From contig JARHVA010002005.1 in the NCBI GenBank assembly GCA_037957365.1, positions 2,127,501 to 2,191,500 of the forward strand: DNA of 64,000 bases, given 5' to 3'. Source of the DNA: Torreya grandis (lineage: Eukaryota > Streptophyta > Pinopsida > Cupressales > Taxaceae). Both the position numbers and the translations under genes were made by a program. The notes beneath the pieces were generated by a model, which had not been told where the DNA came from, ran no database searches, and saw only the letters and a program-made list of their open reading frames with translations. This document shows, piece after piece, positions 60,461 through 64,000 of the stretch (its first letter is position 1; the number at the start of each line of letters is the position of its first letter).

Positions 60461-61660
60461 TCAATCTTGACAAGAAATCAGCCACCACATTAGATTTGCC
60501 TGGATTGACCATATAATTATTCTACCTCTAACCACTGGTTTATTCATTAAATATTTAATTATTGAGTGATTTGTATGTATAAATATTTTGTACCCTATAA
60601 TGTAATGTCTAAATTTATTGATTGCATAGATCACAGCCAAAAATTCTTTTTCAATGGTAGTGTAATTTCTTTTAGTGGAAGTAAGATTTTTACTGAGATA
60701 GTAAATAGCATACATTCTTCCTTCTTCAGCTCTCTATCCTAAAACTGCACCAATTGAGGTATTTGAGGCATTAGTTTGCATGTTAAAAGGTTTCTCCCAA
60801 TTACATCCTTGCAATATTGGGGTAGTTACTAATTTCTCTTTAATTTCTTCAAAAGCATGTTGACACTCTTCATCCCAAAGAAATTCATATTCCTTGGTAA
60901 GTAATTTAAACATGGGGGCAGCAATTTTACTAAAATCCTTGATAAAATGCCTATAGTATCCAGCATGTCCTAAGAATGATTTGATATCTATGAGAGTTTG
61001 AGGAATAGGCAAGTCTGAAATAATCTTGATTTTGTTTTGGTTAACCTGAATTCCTCTTTTTGAAATATGGTGTGCTAGTATGATCCCTTCATCAACCATC
61101 ATCAAACATTTATCATGACTAAGAGACAAGTGATGTTGTTCACATCTTGAAAATACTCTATCCATATTTTTTAAGGCATCATCAAATGTATCTCCATACA
61201 CAGTAAATTCATCCATGTATACCTCCACACAGTCATTTGTTAGGTCTACAAAAATTGCTAATACAGCTCTATGAAAGGTTACTAGAGCATTACATAGTCC
61301 AAATGGCAATACCCTATAAGCAAAGGTACCCCATGGACAAGTAAATGTAGTTTTGTCCTAATCCTCAACAACAATTTTGATTTGATTGTATCCACTAAAT
61401 CCATCCAAGAAAGAAAAGTACTATTTACCTGAAAGGTTGTCTAAGACTTGATCTATGAATGGTAAGGGAAAATAATCTCTTAGGGTGGCTTTGTTCAGTT
61501 CCCTATAGTCAACACAAATTCTCCATTTTTCATTCTTTTTAGGGACAATTACAAGAGGAGACACCCACTGGCTATCTGAGACAGGGTAGATAAAACCTAC
61601 TTGTAATAGTTTTTCAATTTCTTGTTTGACTATATCCCTTAAGGTTGGATTAATCCTTCT
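60461..61660 (-). pseudogene. Reverse transcriptase and RNase H of element F
   Basis: RT begins near 61660 with FLDGFSGYNQI (first catalytic Asp present), then LPFGLCNA and the active site VEVYMDEFTVYG. The usual YMDD is YMDE here. GYYRHFIKDFSKIAAPMFKL and HAFEEIKEKLVTTPIL follow. RNase H reads NMQTNASNTSIGAVLG and FIHTNHSIIKYLMNK, where the usual TDAS and TDHS aspartates are both Asn. The region is otherwise well kept (191 open codons at 60734-61309), so activity was lost by few changes. Confidence 0.9.
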
Positions 61661-61666
61661 TTGAGG

Positions 61667-62260
61667 TTACCTAACTAGTCTAATATTTTTAGTATAAATG
61701 TGACTAGTGTAGATACTTGGATGAACTCCCTTCACATCTCTATAGTCCCAAGCAAATGCTTTAGTATGTTCCTTCAGAACATCAAACAGTTTGACTTCTT
61801 CATTGTTCTTCAACCAGCTATTAATATTCAAAAAATTTCCTGGTTGAATCTCAACATGTTTAGTTCCAGGATATGATGAATTGATTTGTTGAAAGGGTTC
61901 CATTAAGGTGTTTAGTGGATGGGCATGTGGTAATAATATATCATATGTAGAAACATCTCCGAAAGTTCCTAGAGGTAGAATGCTGGACAAAGGACAACAG
62001 GAAGAGTTATGATACTTATCTTGTTGTAGGTTAAACTCTTCATTACTACTATCTTCCAAAAATTCTTCAGCATCTCCTAATATTTGTAAAGTTGATGCTA
62101 CAGATCCTTCCTCTCCCTAAGAGAAATTGCATTCCTCCAAAGTGAAGTTATCTTCACTTGCAGAGAATTGGTGTGTTTCTAGAACTAACTGTGATGGTTT
62201 TAGAACTAACTGTCATGGTTATGGAACTAATCCTAACTACTCCAATGATGATTGATGGTC
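61667..62260 (-). pseudogene. Protease-RT linker of element F with LTR-type repeats
   Basis: An open part (61667-62059) reads GTKHVEIQPGNFLNINSWLK, then TKAFAWDYRDVKGVHPSIY, the usual lead into RT. Just upstream on the minus strand (62165-62240) lie two to three copies of AACTAACTGTGATGGTTTT-like repeats, encoding LVLKPSQLVLE, the same repeat as in the 3' LTR. Confidence 0.7.
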
Positions 62261-62542
62261 ATTTAATGAAGGATTAACCATATCATATATTTCTCGTACA
62301 TGATCTTGCAATGTTATCATAGCTAAAGAAGACAAATTTTACTCATTAATATCAAGATTATCAACCCATAATTTCACTTGATTATCAATAAAAGGTCATG
62401 CAGATGGATATAATGAAATTTGCTTAGAATTCTTACCATTTTAAATAGTCATATCACCTGACCTGCAATCAATTAAGGTAGAAACTATAGCTATCCATGG
62501 TCTCCCCAAAATAATGGGATAACCAAGTGTTTTACTTTTTGG

Positions 62543-62971
62543 CTACAATATAAGGAAGTCAACTAGATATTCCCATGATTCCATCATTATTGCCACATCT
62601 TTAATAACTCGCTTTGGTTTTGCTACAGATTGATCTGCCATCTGCAATATGGTATTAATAAGTTGTATGCCTATTAATGATAATATTTTTAAAGTGTCCA
62701 CTGTCATTATGTTGATAGTTGCACCCAAATCAATCAAAATGTTATGTATATCCTTATTCCCTATAGAAATAGAAATAATAGGGCTTCCAAGATCTCCATA
62801 TTTAGGTAGTAGGAATTTTCTTGCTAATAAATTAGCAAGTTTCCCATCTACTTGAATAGTCCTGGGAAACTGCTTCTTGCTTCCAGGTTTTTTAAAACAT
62901 AAAAATTTGATTAACTTATTCAACTTTAGAATATCCTTAATTGCTTGTAACAATGGTAATTCAATATTCAA
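62543..62971 (-). pseudogene. Retropepsin-like protease of element F
   Basis: 142 codons, in frame with RT. Motifs in order are LLPKYGDLGSPIISISIGNK, then NILIDLGATINIMTVDTLK with the catalytic Asp in a DLG triad as in Athila-type proteases, and LQMADQSVAKPKRVIKDV. It would mature the polyprotein. Confidence 0.85.
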
Positions 62972-62979
62972 TCTTCTTA

Positions 62980-64000
62980 GTTCCTACACCAATTTAGATT
63001 CTTTAAGTTCTATGGTTTATTTAAGTCTTTCTGGAAATGGAATCTCAGTAGAATTTTTTTTGGTTCCTTATCTTTTTCTTTATCATCTTCCTTAGGTGTA
63101 ACTGTGCTAAGGGTTATAGCTTCTTCTATCATCTCAATAATTATAACAGGTGGACTGCTAACTATTTTTCCAAATCTTGTTTGAATGTTTTTACAATCCA
63201 TTATATTTAAATCAACTAATTTTTCTAGTTCTATTTCATATACAGGAGTTGTTTGTTTGTTTCTTGGGTTTGTTACTAGTCATGATGGCATTTGGGTTTG
63301 GACTATGTTTTCAATATGTGGATTTTGTGCTGGAGGTCTCATTATGGCTTGTTGGTTCTGATTTAGATATGTTTTTCCTTGCACATAATTGTTAGGGCTC
63401 CATCTAGGTTGTGGCCAAGCATAAGGATTTCCTTGACCAGCCTAAGGTTGTTGATTTCCTTGAGTATACCAAGATTGACTTGCCCAATAATGAGGATGCC
63501 ATGTAGGTTAAGGGTCCCAAGGTGGCTATCCCCAACTTTGTGGTACTATTCGAGCTGCCCATGGCATCATCTAGGGATTAGGAACTGGTCTTGGCATAAA
63601 CTATCCTTGGTTAGGTTATCTCTAAATAAAATTTAATTCTTCTCTGGTAGATGATGTATTGGTTTGTTTGAGCTGATTTTTTATGAGTGGAAGAAGAGAA
63701 CAAGCATGAGTATCATGTTCTTTAGATTCATAGACATGACATACTTCCATTTTATCCAATGGACATTCCCTTATTGCATGCTTCTTCTTGCATCTAGGAC
63801 AATACATGGCTAATGGTTTAAGTTGGGCATTTTCTTTAGCTTGAAATCCATCCATGGTGGAGGTTAATTGAACTAATATGTCTATTTTAAAGTTTTCCAA
63901 TTCATCCATCAATTTTTTCATATCTGGATTCAAAATTTTAACTATTTTCCCCTTTCTAGGTCCACCCCTTGTTCTTGAATAGTTTCTACAAATTTCTATG
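62980..64000 (-). pseudogene. gag: Gag C-terminal part of element F
   Basis: At the right edge a 103-codon stretch (63622-63933) carries a Cys/His cluster, YCPRCKKKHAIRECPLDKME, followed by CHVYESKEHDTHAC, the RNA-binding region of Athila-type gags. Downstream the frame is broken but remains Pro/Gln/Trp-rich (63250-63610), then Glu/Lys-rich (63010-63201), before the protease. The N-terminal gag core lies outside the window. Confidence 0.75.

Larger units (their letters stand above)
55110..64000 (-). mobile_element. Element F: Athila-like Gypsy retrotransposon (3' LTR to gag; 5' end outside window)
   Basis: On the minus strand, from the right edge: gag with zinc-binding motif, protease, RT, RNase H, integrase, a further ORF, a purine tract and the 3' LTR. 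The 5' LTR and gag start lie beyond 64000. Pol motifs and the presence of an extra ORF after integrase suggest the Athila lineage; this is by recognition only. Stops, frameshifts and lost catalytic residues show it is inactive. Confidence 0.85.

Noticed and set aside
1..64000. tRNA, rRNA or CRISPR structures
   Set aside because: None seen. The repeat arrays are degenerate minisatellites of transposons, without unique spacers between identical repeats.

Overview
This window looks like nuclear DNA of a seed plant with a large, transposon-packed genome. I infer a gymnosperm, probably a conifer, but that is not shown. The sequence is AT-rich. Every recognisable coding stretch but one belongs to a plant-type mobile element (Tork-like Copia, Tat-like and Athila-like Gypsy, hAT). 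The exception is a decayed GT61 glycosyltransferase gene at about 31.6-32.8 kb. I see no intact host gene and no rRNA, tRNA or CRISPR.

Left half (1-30981): one old Gypsy-like element ('G', minus strand) spans this region. Its 3' LTR (start to 8962, open at the left edge) and its 5' LTR (12676-30981) come to about 4.85 kb once insertions are removed. They flank a 3.7-kb interior with only gag and protease remains. Three later elements sit in these LTRs, each with flanking target-site duplications and each checkable against the empty site in the other LTR. They are a nearly complete Copia (153-5838), an 8250-bp hAT DNA transposon (15827-24076), and a 5193-bp LTR element, 'TE3' (24714-29906). 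TE3's only ORF is not gag or pol. The hAT carries a decayed KIAA1586/ZNF862-like transposase and, on the opposite strand, a second multi-exon gene with a plant-mobile-domain-like start. Inverted arrays of a 12-14-bp motif lie near its two ends.

Middle (30982-36858): the GT61 pseudogene, then about 4 kb in which I recognise nothing.

Right half (36859-64000): a stack of Gypsy elements that all stay open at the right edge. 'C' (LTR 36859-37855; gag and protease) is cut at about 43.3 kb by 'D' (43334-51313), a Tat-like element that has lost reverse transcriptase and most of integrase. D's second LTR stops exactly where the LTR of 'E' begins (51314). E's gag stops near 55.1 kb, where the 3' LTR of 'F' probably begins. 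F is an Athila-like element on the minus strand, running off the right edge, with gag, protease, RT, RNase H, integrase and a further 500-codon ORF of unknown function.

Recurring themes: most elements carry their own short tandem repeats in LTRs or subterminal regions, and in two unrelated families the LTR repeat also lies inside the coding region. The coding decay of the Copia, F and C elements is largely of the kind left by cytosine deamination (C-to-T stops, Asp-to-Asn at catalytic sites).
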